From NCBI GenBank assembly GCA_035502675.1, contig DATJUC010000165.1, forward strand, positions 1 to 27,690: a stretch of 27,690 nucleotides of DNA. Reading direction: 5' to 3'. Both the position numbers and the translations under genes were made by a program. The stretch's first letter is position 1. Each line of letters starts with the position of its first letter. Below the pieces are notes generated by a model. It worked only from the letters and a program-made list of their open reading frames with translations, did not search any database and had not been told where the DNA came from. This stretch comes from DATJUC01 sp035502675 (GTDB taxonomy: Bacteria > Vulcanimicrobiota > Vulcanimicrobiia > Vulcanimicrobiales > Vulcanimicrobiaceae). Positions 6,914-14,332 of this stretch are shown here, one piece after another.

Positions 6914-8659
6914 TTAGAGCACTTGCGCGAGGTTCCAAAAGTCGGGCGACCCGATTCCGGTGACCAGATCGTAGCCGGGGCCCGCGAAGAACGGTCCGTT
7001 GGACCCTTCCACGATATCGTGAAAATACGTCGTCTCGCCGTTTGCGTATCCCGAAGTCTGCGCGAGCGTAAACAGCCCTTGGCTCGAAAGCCCCGTGCGT
7101 TCGCTCTTCACTTGGTCGATCTCCGTGACGCCGGCGACGAAAAGCGGCGACGAGAGCGAGGTCCCGCCGATCGGATTGTCGATGGAGTTCCATCCGCCGG
7201 TCACGCCGAGGTAGAACGCAGTGCCGGTGACCGGATCGGCGTCCAGCGCGACGTCGGGAAGGTTGCGGCCGAGCGGATCGGTGCCGGCGAAGGCCTCTTG
7301 CCACGACGGAATCGCGAAGAGCTTCGAAACGCCGCCGCCGCTGCCGTCCCAGGCGGTTTCCGAGAACCACGCGCCGTGCGATCCGATCAGCAGCGACGTC
7401 CCGCCGAGCGCGGCAAAATACTTCGACGACGCCGGCGCGGAGACGCACAGCGAGCCGCCGTGGTCGCCGGTCGACGCCGAGAACGTGATGCCCTTGGCCG
7501 CGCCCTGTTCGGCGATCGCGTTCCACGCCGTAACGCTGCGCCCGAGCAGCGATTCGCAGCCGCCGAAACTGGAGTCGACTGCGTCGACCAAGTCGTCGCT
7601 GACGGCGCGATTGTAAGCGTCGGTGATATGATTGGTTGCGAGCGTGGGGATGCCGTAAACGTAGAGCTTCGCACCCGGTGCGTTGGCCGCAATCGTTTCG
7701 ACGTCGAGCGTCGCTTCGACCGTATCGAGGCCGGTATTGTTCGGCGGTGCGCCACCGTCGACGGCGACGCGATCGCGCGCCCCTTTTTGCACGATGTGGA
7801 ATTGCTTCTCGAATGCGGCCAGATCGCCGTCGACCCAGTCGGCATCAATAACGATGCCCGCGGCGCGACCGCTGCCGTCGTACGCCGTCGTTCCCACGTG
7901 TGAGACCGGGAAATCGTACGCCGTCTCGAAAGCGAGCGGCGCGTACCCGCCAAGTCCGGTCGCCGTACTCACCGGCCCAAAGAACTTGGCCGCCGCCGAC
8001 GCGTGCGGCTCGCCGGAGCGGGCTCGCGGAACGCGCGCGTAGTCGGCGTGCACCACCGTCAGCGTGCTCAGGCCATCGACCGCCAACAGCGTCCCCGCCA
8101 AGTCGGGCGGAGCGGTTGCGGCGCGAACGTTCACGTAGCGCGCGCCGTAGCCTTGCTGATCGACCCGATGCACGTCGGTGGCGAAGAGCCGGTCGATAGC
8201 CGCCACGCTGCCGGAAGCGTCCACGACGGTCCGATTGGCGTACGTTCCGGCTATCGTTAACCCGCCGCGCCGCAGCGCGGCCAGAACGTGCGCGTAGGTC
8301 TGCGCCGACGGAGCATAGCGCGCAAGGAATTGTTCGTTCGTCAGCCATCGGTGCGGGCCGCCCGGCGCGCTCTGCCTGGTGATGAAGGCGCGAAGCCCGG
8401 CTTCGTTGCGGTATCGCAGCGTCAGGCTGAGTGCGAGCCGTGCCGAAGGCGAGGCGGCTCCGAGGTCGCGGTAGCGCACGCCGCCCCCGCGCGGGGTGCC
8501 GGCGACGACGTCGCCTTCAGACGCGCCTGCGGTCTTCGACGGCTGCGCCGCCGGCAGCGCGCTTGCGGCGTTGGGGACCATCGCCGAGGGCGTGCTACAC
8601 GAAGCGAGCGCCGCGGCGGCGCTCGCAATCAGGAAACGAAAGAGCGGCGATCGATGCAC
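6914..8659 (-). CDS. Sedolisin (S53, pro-kumamolisin) peptidase, predicted lipoprotein
   Basis: 581 residues, GTG start at 8659 with AGAGGA upstream. The N-terminus is a lipoprotein signal with lipobox LASC (Cys21). Residues about 60-210 are the pro-kumamolisin activation domain (RWLTNEQFLARYAPS is typical). The catalytic domain follows: Glu315 and Asp319 in DTVEATLDVE, Asp399 in SASTGDHGG and nucleophile Ser501 in GGTSLSSP. Near the C-terminus, Asp548-Ile549 and Gly560/Gly562/Asp564 (AGPGYD) match the calcium site of kumamolisin. All catalytic residues are therefore present. Family enzymes are acid-active serine-carboxyl endopeptidases matured by loss of the prodomain. It follows two exported beta-propeller genes (36 bp gap) and probably belongs to one operon with them. 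An outward, acid-facing protein-degrading role is inferred. Confidence 0.96.
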   Translation of the reverse strand: MHRSPLFRFLIASAAAALASCSTPSAMVPNAASALPAAQPSKTAGASEGDVVAGTPRGGGVRYRDLGAASPSARLALSLTLRYRNEAGLRAFITRQSAPGGPHRWLTNEQFLARYAPSAQTYAHVLAALRRGGLTIAGTYANRTVVDASGSVAAIDRLFATDVHRVDQQGYGARYVNVRAATAPPDLAGTLLAVDGLSTLTVVHADYARVPRARSGEPHASAAAKFFGPVSTATGLGGYAPLAFETAYDFPVSHVGTTAYDGSGRAAGIVIDADWVDGDLAAFEKQFHIVQKGARDRVAVDGGAPPNNTGLDTVEATLDVETIAANAPGAKLYVYGIPTLATNHITDAYNRAVSDDLVDAVDSSFGGCESLLGRSVTAWNAIAEQGAAKGITFSASTGDHGGSLCVSAPASSKYFAALGGTSLLIGSHGAWFSETAWDGSGGGVSKLFAIPSWQEAFAGTDPLGRNLPDVALDADPVTGTAFYLGVTGGWNSIDNPIGGTSLSSPLFVAGVTEIDQVKSERTGLSSQGLFTLAQTSGYANGETTYFHDIVEGSNGPFFAGPGYDLVTGIGSPDFWNLAQVL

Positions 8660-8695
8660 GGTGACGTTCCTCTAGTCGGGCGGTTGAGCGAGTGG

Positions 8696-9817
8696 TTACG
8701 GTGCGAACGGCGGGCTGACGGCGACGCCGTTGGGCGCAAGCAGGTCGATCGAGTTTTGCGGGACGGGATACGCCAGTTCGACGTTACCGTTCGGATAGGC
8801 CAGCTTCCAGATCTCGCTGGGGGCGTTAAAGAGCGTCCCGTATACCCACAGCGCCGAACCCCCATCGCCGAAGGTCAACCCGAAGACCGGTAGATTTGCG
8901 AACGAAAGCGACGTTGCGTGCGATGGAATCGAGGAACCGGGCGGATATGCCAGCAGATATTCGACCGGTGTGACGCCGTTGGAAAAAACGCTGACGACGG
9001 CACGGCCCTTGGCGTCGAAGGCGGGGCCGGCGCCGCTGTAACCGCTGATCGCGCTGCCCGCCTGGAGTTGGGTCGTCCACGTTTTCGAACCGGGCGAGTA
9101 CGTCGTCAGGCATCCCAACAGCGGCCCGCTCGCGTTGCAAGTCGCGGGGCTGCTGCTGTACGGCTGCCACCCGACCGCGAGATCGCCCTGCGGGTCGATC
9201 GCTATTCCGCCGATCGACGCCGGCGCAACGGCCGCATCGTTGGGCAGCAGTTTTCCGGTCGTGCTGCCCGGCCGAAACGCCTTCACGTGCGACGGGTGCG
9301 CCGATGCGGGCACGTCGTACCCGGCCGCGTAGACGGTGCCGTCCTTAGTGACGGCGAGCGCCCACGTCATCGTTCGCGGATTTTTCAAAACACGCATCGG
9401 AGTCGTGCTTCCGCGCGCGTACACGTAGATATTGCGCTGGCTGAAGCCGAGCACGTTCTTTCCCGATTCCGCCACGTAGACGTTTTGCTGCGAATCGACC
9501 GCGACCGGACCGCCGCCTTCGTTCAGCTCACCGACCAGCGTCAAGGTCGGGCTGCCGCTGCTCGACTCCTCGTAGATGTTCGTCTGTCCGCTGGAGACGC
9601 TGGTAATAACGCTGGCGTAGATCAGCGGCGCCGAGGAGTGGGCGAGACCCGGGGCGATCCAACTGCGGAAGGCCGGACGGCTCTGCGGCAAGCGCGCGAG
9701 CCGCGCGGCCGGACCTCGCACCGGCGGCGGAATCGAGGCCGCGCTGGATGCGTACGGAACTCCGGCGAAGAGCCCCGCGATCAGCAGAGCGAGGCGGCGT
9801 GGAAGCCGAGGCTGCAT
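8696..9817 (-). CDS. Exported beta-propeller (NHL/YVTN-like) protein
   Basis: 373 residues with a Sec signal peptide: twin Arg near the start, hydrophobic LALLIAGLFAGV, and a likely cut after SSA-A near residue 26. The body repeats a propeller-blade pattern of about 45 residues, such as GPVAVDSQQNVYVAES, ALAVTKDGTVYAAG, GGIAIDPQGDLAVG, AGPAFDAKGRAVVSV and FGLTFGDGGSALWVYG. These are NHL/SMP-30-like blades without obvious catalytic residues. An AGGAGA ribosome site precedes the start and lies against the stop of the previous gene (15 bp gap). Function unknown; surface binding or scaffolding is plausible. It lies directly upstream of the sedolisin, so a shared role is inferred from the operon only. 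Confidence 0.85.
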   Translation of the reverse strand: MQPRLPRRLALLIAGLFAGVPYASSAASIPPPVRGPAARLARLPQSRPAFRSWIAPGLAHSSAPLIYASVITSVSSGQTNIYEESSSGSPTLTLVGELNEGGGPVAVDSQQNVYVAESGKNVLGFSQRNIYVYARGSTTPMRVLKNPRTMTWALAVTKDGTVYAAGYDVPASAHPSHVKAFRPGSTTGKLLPNDAAVAPASIGGIAIDPQGDLAVGWQPYSSSPATCNASGPLLGCLTTYSPGSKTWTTQLQAGSAISGYSGAGPAFDAKGRAVVSVFSNGVTPVEYLLAYPPGSSIPSHATSLSFANLPVFGLTFGDGGSALWVYGTLFNAPSEIWKLAYPNGNVELAYPVPQNSIDLLAPNGVAVSPPFAP

Positions 9818-9832
9818 TGGCGTTGCTGTCTC

Positions 9833-10867
9833 CTAATACGGCGTCCCGGGCGTAGCCGGGGGATCGACCGCGATTTGCGAAAGCGTCGACGTTCCCGGTG
9901 TGATGCCTTGTGAGATCGAACCCTCGCGGGTGCCGCTGGCATAGTCGAAGATCGCGACGACGCCGGTCCCGCCCTCTTCGCCTTCGACGATCGGCTGGTC
10001 GACGACGAAGAGCGTCTTTCGATCGGCACTGAGCGCAAGGTTATCGCAACCGGTCAATCCTTGCGCGATCGTTCTCGCGGGCGTCGCGGCTCCCGGCGGG
10101 TAGATCTGTACTTCGTTGAGAGCGTGGTTGCAGACCAGGAGGTTGCCGTTACCGTCGAGCGCGATTCCCGACGTCGAGGTCACGTCGACGCGCAGCTGCC
10201 TTCCGCCGGAGTTTTCGGCCGGACGATAGCGGCGCAACTGATATTGCGACCCGTTGCTCATCGAGACGTAGAGATTGCTCTTATCGTCGATCGTCATGGA
10301 AACGGTTCCGTACGATGCCGGCAACGAGATCGTCCTGACGGGCGCCGGCGTACCGCCTCCGGGCTGCGTCGCGAGGGGAAACTCGAGGATCTTGCTGTTC
10401 GAACACCCGCTTCCGCAGTTGAGTGCGACGAAGAGATCGGATCCGGCCGCGAGCAGCGCGCCGGTAAACGGGATGCCGAACGAGGCTAGCGCATAGGCGC
10501 CGGACGGCAAAACGATTCCGCCGGAATAGCTTGCGACGCGGCCGCCTCGGCCGCGATAGACCACGACCGACAGCGTGCCCGTCACATAAAGATTCGAGGA
10601 GCCGTCGACGGCTAGGCCCGGCGCGGCCGTGCCGTAGTTGAGCCCATCGACGATGCGCCCGGCCAGCGTTGTGCCGGTATAGTACGGCACGGATCCGGAA
10701 GCGGTGTCGCCGACGTACAGCGTCGTCGTCGACGACGAGACGTGCGCGCGGGCCAACGAGGCCGGGAGCGCACCGTACGGCGCTTGCGACGCCGAGTTGG
10801 ACGAACAAGCGGCGGCACCGCACAGCGCTACGAGAGCCACGCGGCGGCGAAGAAGTACGGGCAACAT
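9833..10867 (-). CDS. Exported NHL-type beta-propeller protein, probable lipoprotein
   Basis: 344 residues from ATG 10867 (an in-frame GTG sits one codon before). The N-terminus LLRRRVALVALCGAAACSS looks like a lipoprotein signal with Cys21 as the lipid site (AAAC, a permissive lipobox). At least five propeller blades can be read: GLAVDGSSNLYVTG, LLAAGSDLFVALNCG, MTIDDKSNLYVSMSNG, GIALDGNGNLLVCNHA and LALSADRKTLFVVDQ, each a DGxGNLYV-type NHL motif. No catalytic residues are recognised. It appears to be the first gene of a three- or four-gene reverse-strand operon. A TAGAAT box ends 6 nt before the ATG, which would give a leaderless message. It is related in style to the next gene but clearly not a recent duplicate. 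Confidence 0.85.
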   Translation of the reverse strand: MLPVLLRRRVALVALCGAAACSSNSASQAPYGALPASLARAHVSSSTTTLYVGDTASGSVPYYTGTTLAGRIVDGLNYGTAAPGLAVDGSSNLYVTGTLSVVVYRGRGGRVASYSGGIVLPSGAYALASFGIPFTGALLAAGSDLFVALNCGSGCSNSKILEFPLATQPGGGTPAPVRTISLPASYGTVSMTIDDKSNLYVSMSNGSQYQLRRYRPAENSGGRQLRVDVTSTSGIALDGNGNLLVCNHALNEVQIYPPGAATPARTIAQGLTGCDNLALSADRKTLFVVDQPIVEGEEGGTGVVAIFDYASGTREGSISQGITPGTSTLSQIAVDPPATPGTPY

Positions 10868-10873
10868 CACTCG

Positions 10874-10879
10874 ATTCTA
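10874..10879 (-). promoter_or_regulatory. Candidate -10 box TAGAAT giving a leaderless transcript
   Basis: TAGAAT on the reverse strand is separated from ATG 10867 by exactly 6 nt, so transcription would begin at or next to the start codon. No convincing -35 hexamer at 16-18 nt spacing is visible. The same geometry occurs before 24566 and before 12656. Confidence 0.45.
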
Positions 10880-10922
10880 TTCCGCCGCGCAACGCGACCG
10901 CATCCCCAAACGGGGGATGGAA

Positions 10923-12656
10923 TTACGCGCGCTGCGCGCCGGCGATCTGATAGCGCGAGCGCAACCCCAAACGCCCGAGAATCGACCGGACGTGTGAGTC
11001 GACGGTGTGTTCGCTGATGTGCAGCTCGGCGGCGATGCTTCGGTTCGTCATCCCTTTGCGAACGAGCTCGGCGACCTCGCGCTCGCGCGCGGTCAGCATC
11101 GATTCGCCGTCGCTGCGGACGTCGAACGGATGCGCCGATGCCGGGACGCTGCCGGCCGGAAGGAGCGCGCGTGCGAGGCCGGCGAGGTGACGCCAACCCA
11201 ACGTTTCGAAGCGGCGAATCGCCTCGCGCGCGGCGGCTTCGAACGCGCCTTCGGCGCGCTTGAGCGCGTAGGCGTCGAACAGCGCCAGGCACGCTCGTGC
11301 GACGTCGGCATTGGGCAGCGCGGCTCGCGACTCGATCAGCCGGCGTGCCTTGGGCAGATCCGAAGGCACCCCGAATCGGGCCACCGCGATCGGCAGCTCC
11401 CATATGGTGGCGACCGCATTGACGTGCCCCACCGCGCGGTGCAGCAGCCGGCGGGCTTCGTCGGGGCGTCCGCTGCGGACGTGCCACTCTGCGAAAGCAC
11501 CCGCAACTGCGCCGACCGTCGACGGCTCACCGGAGACGAAGGCTTCGGAGACGACCCCGGGGCGCGTGCAGCGCGCAATCGCGTCGCGATCGCCGGCGTG
11601 CATGGCGATCTGCAGCCCGTTTTCCGTGAAGACCGAGTCGAGCAAGGCTGCCTGCGCGTCGTATTGGAGGCACTGGCGCAGGTATTCGTAGGCGTCTGAG
11701 TAGTCTCCGAGCTTGAACAGCATGTCGGCAAGCTCGAGGCACATGAACGGCGTCAGCCACGCGATGCGAAACCTCCTTGCCGCGAAGACCGCGTGCTGGT
11801 AGCACGAAAGCGCGAGTCCGGTGCGTCCGAGCGTCATCGCGTTGAAGCCGTACGAAGACCACACGACGACGGCGCGTACGAGATCGTCGTCGCGCTGCGC
11901 CGCCGCGACCGCGCGCTGAAACTCGGCGATCGCACCTTCAGCGTCGCCGCGTCCCGCCGCCAGATTTCCGCGCAGCCGATAGTACAGGACTTGGATGGTC
12001 GCGTCGTCGTCTTCGGAGACGGAACCCATCGCGCGAAGGCAGGTCGCGGCCTCCTCGTATTCATGCGAAGCCAGCAGCCGGCCCGAGAGCGTGCCGTACG
12101 CCAGCTTTCGAAGAGAAGCGTTTCCACTGGCTTCGGCGATGCGAATCGCTTCGAGAAGAAGCGAGCGCGCCGCCGCGATCTTTCCCTCGAGCGTGCGTTC
12201 GCGAGCCTTGAGCAGCAGGATATCGACGGCTTTTTTTGCCGACTCCGGACGTTCGGAGACCTCGGTGGGAACGCCGTCGAGAACCGAACGCGCCGCACCG
12301 GGACTCGGACCTAAGACGATCGCCTCCGCGAGCTTTTCGGAGATTCGAGCGCGCTCGTGCGGATCGAGCGGTCCGACTTCGAGGGCATCGGCGTAATACA
12401 CCGAGGCGTCGGCGTAGAGGCAGCGCTCGCGGGCCGCGTCGCCCGCGCGTTCCAGGCCGCTCGCCAACCGCCGGGCGTCGGCAGCGTCGACGTCGCGCCG
12501 GCGTTTGCGCCGCATCCGCTCGGCCGCGCCGGCATTGCAGGCCGCGCACACCGATCGTCCCTGGGCGACGGGCTCGCGACAGCAGGTTGCGCAGCGGCCC
12601 GCCGCTCGGGCCCGGTCGCGACGCGCGGCCATCCAGGGCTGAGAAGTCCGGCCCAT
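10923..12656 (-). CDS. LuxR-family regulator with N-terminal zinc-ribbon-like motif and TPR region
   Basis: 577 residues from ATG 12656; a TTG 12 codons earlier falls inside the inverted repeat and is less likely. Residues 22-40 hold Cys22-x2-Cys25-Cys26-x10-Cys37-x2-Cys40 followed by an Arg-rich run, resembling a small zinc ribbon. Residues about 60-500 are helical pairs of TPR/MalT-like type (for example ARSLLLEAIRIAEASGN, ALSCYQHAVFAARRF, DAYEYLRQCLQYD). The C-terminus (about 519-577) is a LuxR/NarL helix-turn-helix with LTAREREVAELVRKGMTNRS and HISEHTVDSHVRSILGRLG. No receiver domain or P-loop NTPase domain is seen. It probably senses a ligand or partner through the TPR region. It is divergent from the desulfurase-like gene, and a large palindrome covers its promoter, so autoregulation or shared control is likely. 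Confidence 0.9.
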   Translation of the reverse strand: MGRTSQPWMAARRDRARAAGRCATCCREPVAQGRSVCAACNAGAAERMRRKRRRDVDAADARRLASGLERAGDAARERCLYADASVYYADALEVGPLDPHERARISEKLAEAIVLGPSPGAARSVLDGVPTEVSERPESAKKAVDILLLKARERTLEGKIAAARSLLLEAIRIAEASGNASLRKLAYGTLSGRLLASHEYEEAATCLRAMGSVSEDDDATIQVLYYRLRGNLAAGRGDAEGAIAEFQRAVAAAQRDDDLVRAVVVWSSYGFNAMTLGRTGLALSCYQHAVFAARRFRIAWLTPFMCLELADMLFKLGDYSDAYEYLRQCLQYDAQAALLDSVFTENGLQIAMHAGDRDAIARCTRPGVVSEAFVSGEPSTVGAVAGAFAEWHVRSGRPDEARRLLHRAVGHVNAVATIWELPIAVARFGVPSDLPKARRLIESRAALPNADVARACLALFDAYALKRAEGAFEAAAREAIRRFETLGWRHLAGLARALLPAGSVPASAHPFDVRSDGESMLTAREREVAELVRKGMTNRSIAAELHISEHTVDSHVRSILGRLGLRSRYQIAGAQRA

Positions 12657-12658
12657 GG

Positions 12659-12690
12659 GCTCACAGTAACAGATTTCCGTTACTGTGAGC
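12659..12690. promoter_or_regulatory. Perfect 12-bp inverted repeat, probable operator between divergent genes
   Basis: The left arm GCTCACAGTAAC (12659-12670) and right arm GTTACTGTGAGC (12679-12690) are exact reverse complements around an 8-nt AT-richer spacer. It sits in the 109-bp gap between the LuxR-type regulator (start 12656) and the desulfurase-like gene (start 12766). Each arm contains TACTGT read outward, a plausible -10 for either direction, so a bound dimer would block both promoters. Read as RNA toward the regulator, it would form a hairpin ending 2 nt before the ATG. No T-run follows, so it is not a simple terminator. The binding protein is not identified. Confidence 0.75.
12663..12668 (-). 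promoter_or_regulatory. Candidate -10 box TACTGT of the LuxR-type gene, inside the palindrome
   Basis: On the reverse strand TACTGT is followed by exactly 6 nt (GAGCCC) and then ATG 12656, the same geometry as two other genes in this window. A TTGCTC hexamer lies 18 nt further upstream as a weak -35. If correct, the regulator's message is leaderless and the operator overlaps its core promoter. Confidence 0.35.
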
Positions 12691-12765
12691 AAGAAAATCC
12701 CAAACGGGCTTCGGACGGGGCGCCTACTCCGGCTCGGCGAACCGCGGCCTCGACTGGGGGTAGCG

Positions 12766-14004
12766 GTGAGCTTTCCAATCGATGCCGTCCGCGCGCGCTT
12801 TCCGTCCTTGGCGGTCCGCGACGACGGGGTCCCGAGGGCCTATTTAGACAACCCCGCCGGAACGCAAGTGCCGGGGTCGGTTGCCGAGGCGGCGTCGGCG
12901 ACGCTGCTGTACGCCAATGCGAACCTCGGGGGAGCTTTCCGCACCAGCGTCGCGGCCGGAGCGATCGTGCAGCGCGCGCACGAAGCGGCGGCGACCTTCC
13001 TGGGAGCGGCATCCTATCGCGAAGTCGCGATCGCGCAATCGATGACCAATTTGACGTTTGCGATGTCGCGCAGCATCGGGCGCACCCTCGAACGCGGCGA
13101 CGAGATCGTGCTTACGCGCATGGATCACGACGCCAACGTCGCGCCGTGGCTGATGCTGGCCGAGGATCTGGGCCTGATCGTTCGCTGGGTTCCGTTCGAT
13201 ACGCGAACGTGGCGGGTCGAAGTCTCCGCGCTGTCGTCGCAGCTCACGTCGCGGACGCGCGTCGTTGCGCTGAGCTACGCGAGCAATCTCACCGGTTCCA
13301 TAAACGACGTGCCGGCGCTGGTCGGCGCGGCCAAACGCAGCGGTGCGCTGGTCTTCGTGGACGCCGTCCAGCTTGCGCCGCACGCGCTCGTCGACGTGCG
13401 TGCGCTGGGCTGCGATTTTCTGGCTTGCTCTTCGTATAAGTTCTTCGGCCCGCACTTGGGCATCGTGTGGGGGCGGCAGGAACTGCTGGAGCGTTTGCCT
13501 GCGTATAAAGTTCGTCCCGCGACCGAAGACCTGCCCTGGAAGTTCGAGACGGGTACGCCGCAAGTCGAGCTGCTCGCCGCTTTGACGGCCGCAGTCGAAT
13601 ACTTCGCCTGGCTCGGAGCCGAAGCCGGCGAGCGCGGCGACGTACGCGCGCGTATCGCCCGAGCGTATCAGGCGGCTTCGGCCTGGGAGCGCGACCTCGC
13701 CGCGCGCCTGATCGACGGATTGCAGCGGATCGGAGGAATCGAGATTTACGGCATCGTCGAGCCGGCCCGGTACGCTTGGCGCGTTCCCACGGTTTCGTTT
13801 CGCCATGGCCGCGTCCGTCCGGACGACGTCGCGCGTGCCTTGGGAGCGGCCAACGTCTTTGCGTGGTCGGGTAACAACTACGCGCTCGAGGTCGTGCGTC
13901 AGCTCGGGATTCCCGAGGAAGAAGGCGTGGTTCGCATCGGCATCGCGCACTACAACACGCCGGCGGAAATCGACCGCGCTCTCGACGCGATCGCCGCTTT
14001 GTAG
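12766..14004 (+). CDS. Cysteine-desulfurase-like class-V aminotransferase (VC1184 subfamily)
   Basis: 412 residues from GTG 12766, which has a GGGGG ribosome site just upstream; an earlier GTG at 12685 would start inside the palindrome and add a non-homologous leader. The protein is a fold-type I PLP enzyme: YLDNPAGTQVP near residue 26, DHDANVAPW, ALSYASNLTGSIND, VDAVQLAPHALVD with the cofactor-binding Asp, and the Schiff-base Lys225 in SSYKFFGPH. The C-terminal RIGIAHYNTPAEID block is typical. The pattern fits the cysteine-desulfurase-like subfamily first defined by VC1184 rather than SufS or IscS. It probably acts on cysteine or a related amino acid, but its physiological substrate is unknown. 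No scaffold or sulfur-acceptor gene is nearby. It is divergent from the LuxR-type regulator across the palindrome. Confidence 0.9.
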   Translation: MSFPIDAVRARFPSLAVRDDGVPRAYLDNPAGTQVPGSVAEAASATLLYANANLGGAFRTSVAAGAIVQRAHEAAATFLGAASYREVAIAQSMTNLTFAMSRSIGRTLERGDEIVLTRMDHDANVAPWLMLAEDLGLIVRWVPFDTRTWRVEVSALSSQLTSRTRVVALSYASNLTGSINDVPALVGAAKRSGALVFVDAVQLAPHALVDVRALGCDFLACSSYKFFGPHLGIVWGRQELLERLPAYKVRPATEDLPWKFETGTPQVELLAALTAAVEYFAWLGAEAGERGDVRARIARAYQAASAWERDLAARLIDGLQRIGGIEIYGIVEPARYAWRVPTVSFRHGRVRPDDVARALGAANVFAWSGNNYALEVVRQLGIPEEEGVVRIGIAHYNTPAEIDRALDAIAAL

Positions 14005-14236
14005 CGAACCGCCGATTATGCGCCTAAAATGACGACGTACGTTTGCCCCGTCCGCGGATTGCTTTGCGAATGCGATTGCTGCCGCTCGCGCTGATCTCGG
14101 CGTTGACGTTCCCATCCGGCGGACGGAAGAAGCGCAAGTTCGACCTGCCTAGGGCTTTCTCCCGAAAGATTCCGCGAGGGTGGGGCGCGCAGTAGGGATG
14201 CGGGCGGCCGAGGGAGTACCGTAACCCGCTTCTCGG
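14005..14236. other. Intergenic stretch before the tRNA, no supported gene
   Basis: About 230 bp without a convincing coding region. Two very short forward frames exist: 21 codons from ATG 14029, Cys-rich, and 41 codons from ATG 14068 with a hydrophobic start. Neither has a good ribosome site or recognisable features. A G+C-rich imperfect stem (14205-14212 with 14232-14240) runs into the first bases of the tRNA. The tRNA promoter should be here, but I cannot place it with confidence. Confidence 0.5.
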
Positions 14237-14311
14237 GCCGTCGTAGCTTAGTGGTAAAGCACGCCCTTGGTAAGGGCGAGACCGCGGGTTCAATCCCCGC
14301 CGACGGCTCCA
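14237..14311 (+). tRNA. tRNA-Thr (anticodon GGT)
   Basis: A full cloverleaf can be folded by eye. The acceptor stem is GCCGTCG/CGACGGC (7 perfect pairs) with discriminator T14308 and an encoded CCA (14309-14311). The D stem is GCTT/AAGC with a GTGGTA loop. The anticodon stem is CGCCC/GGGCG with loop TTGGTAA, so the anticodon is GGT, reading the Thr codon ACC. The variable loop is 5 nt and the T stem GCGGG/CCCGC holds loop TTCAATC. A short T-run (14312-14316) follows at once. No integrase or attachment-site remnant is seen downstream. Confidence 0.97.
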
Positions 14312-14332
14312 TTTTTCGGCCGGCAAACGGAT

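Noticed and set aside
8696..10867. Tandem duplication of the two propeller genes
   Set aside because: Both are exported propellers, but signal type, blade wording and length differ, so no recent duplication is supported.
12659..12690. Palindrome read as an intrinsic terminator
   Set aside because: It lies between two divergent starts, no T-run follows on either strand and no gene ends there; an operator is more likely.
14029..14193. Two small forward frames: 21 codons, Cys-rich, and 41 codons with a hydrophobic start
   Set aside because: There is no ribosome site, no promoter and no recognisable pattern; the length is within chance for this composition.
14300..14330. Terminator after the tRNA
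   Set aside because: A five-T run follows the CCA, but the only stem available is the tRNA itself or a short GCCG/CGGC pair that places the T-run in the loop.
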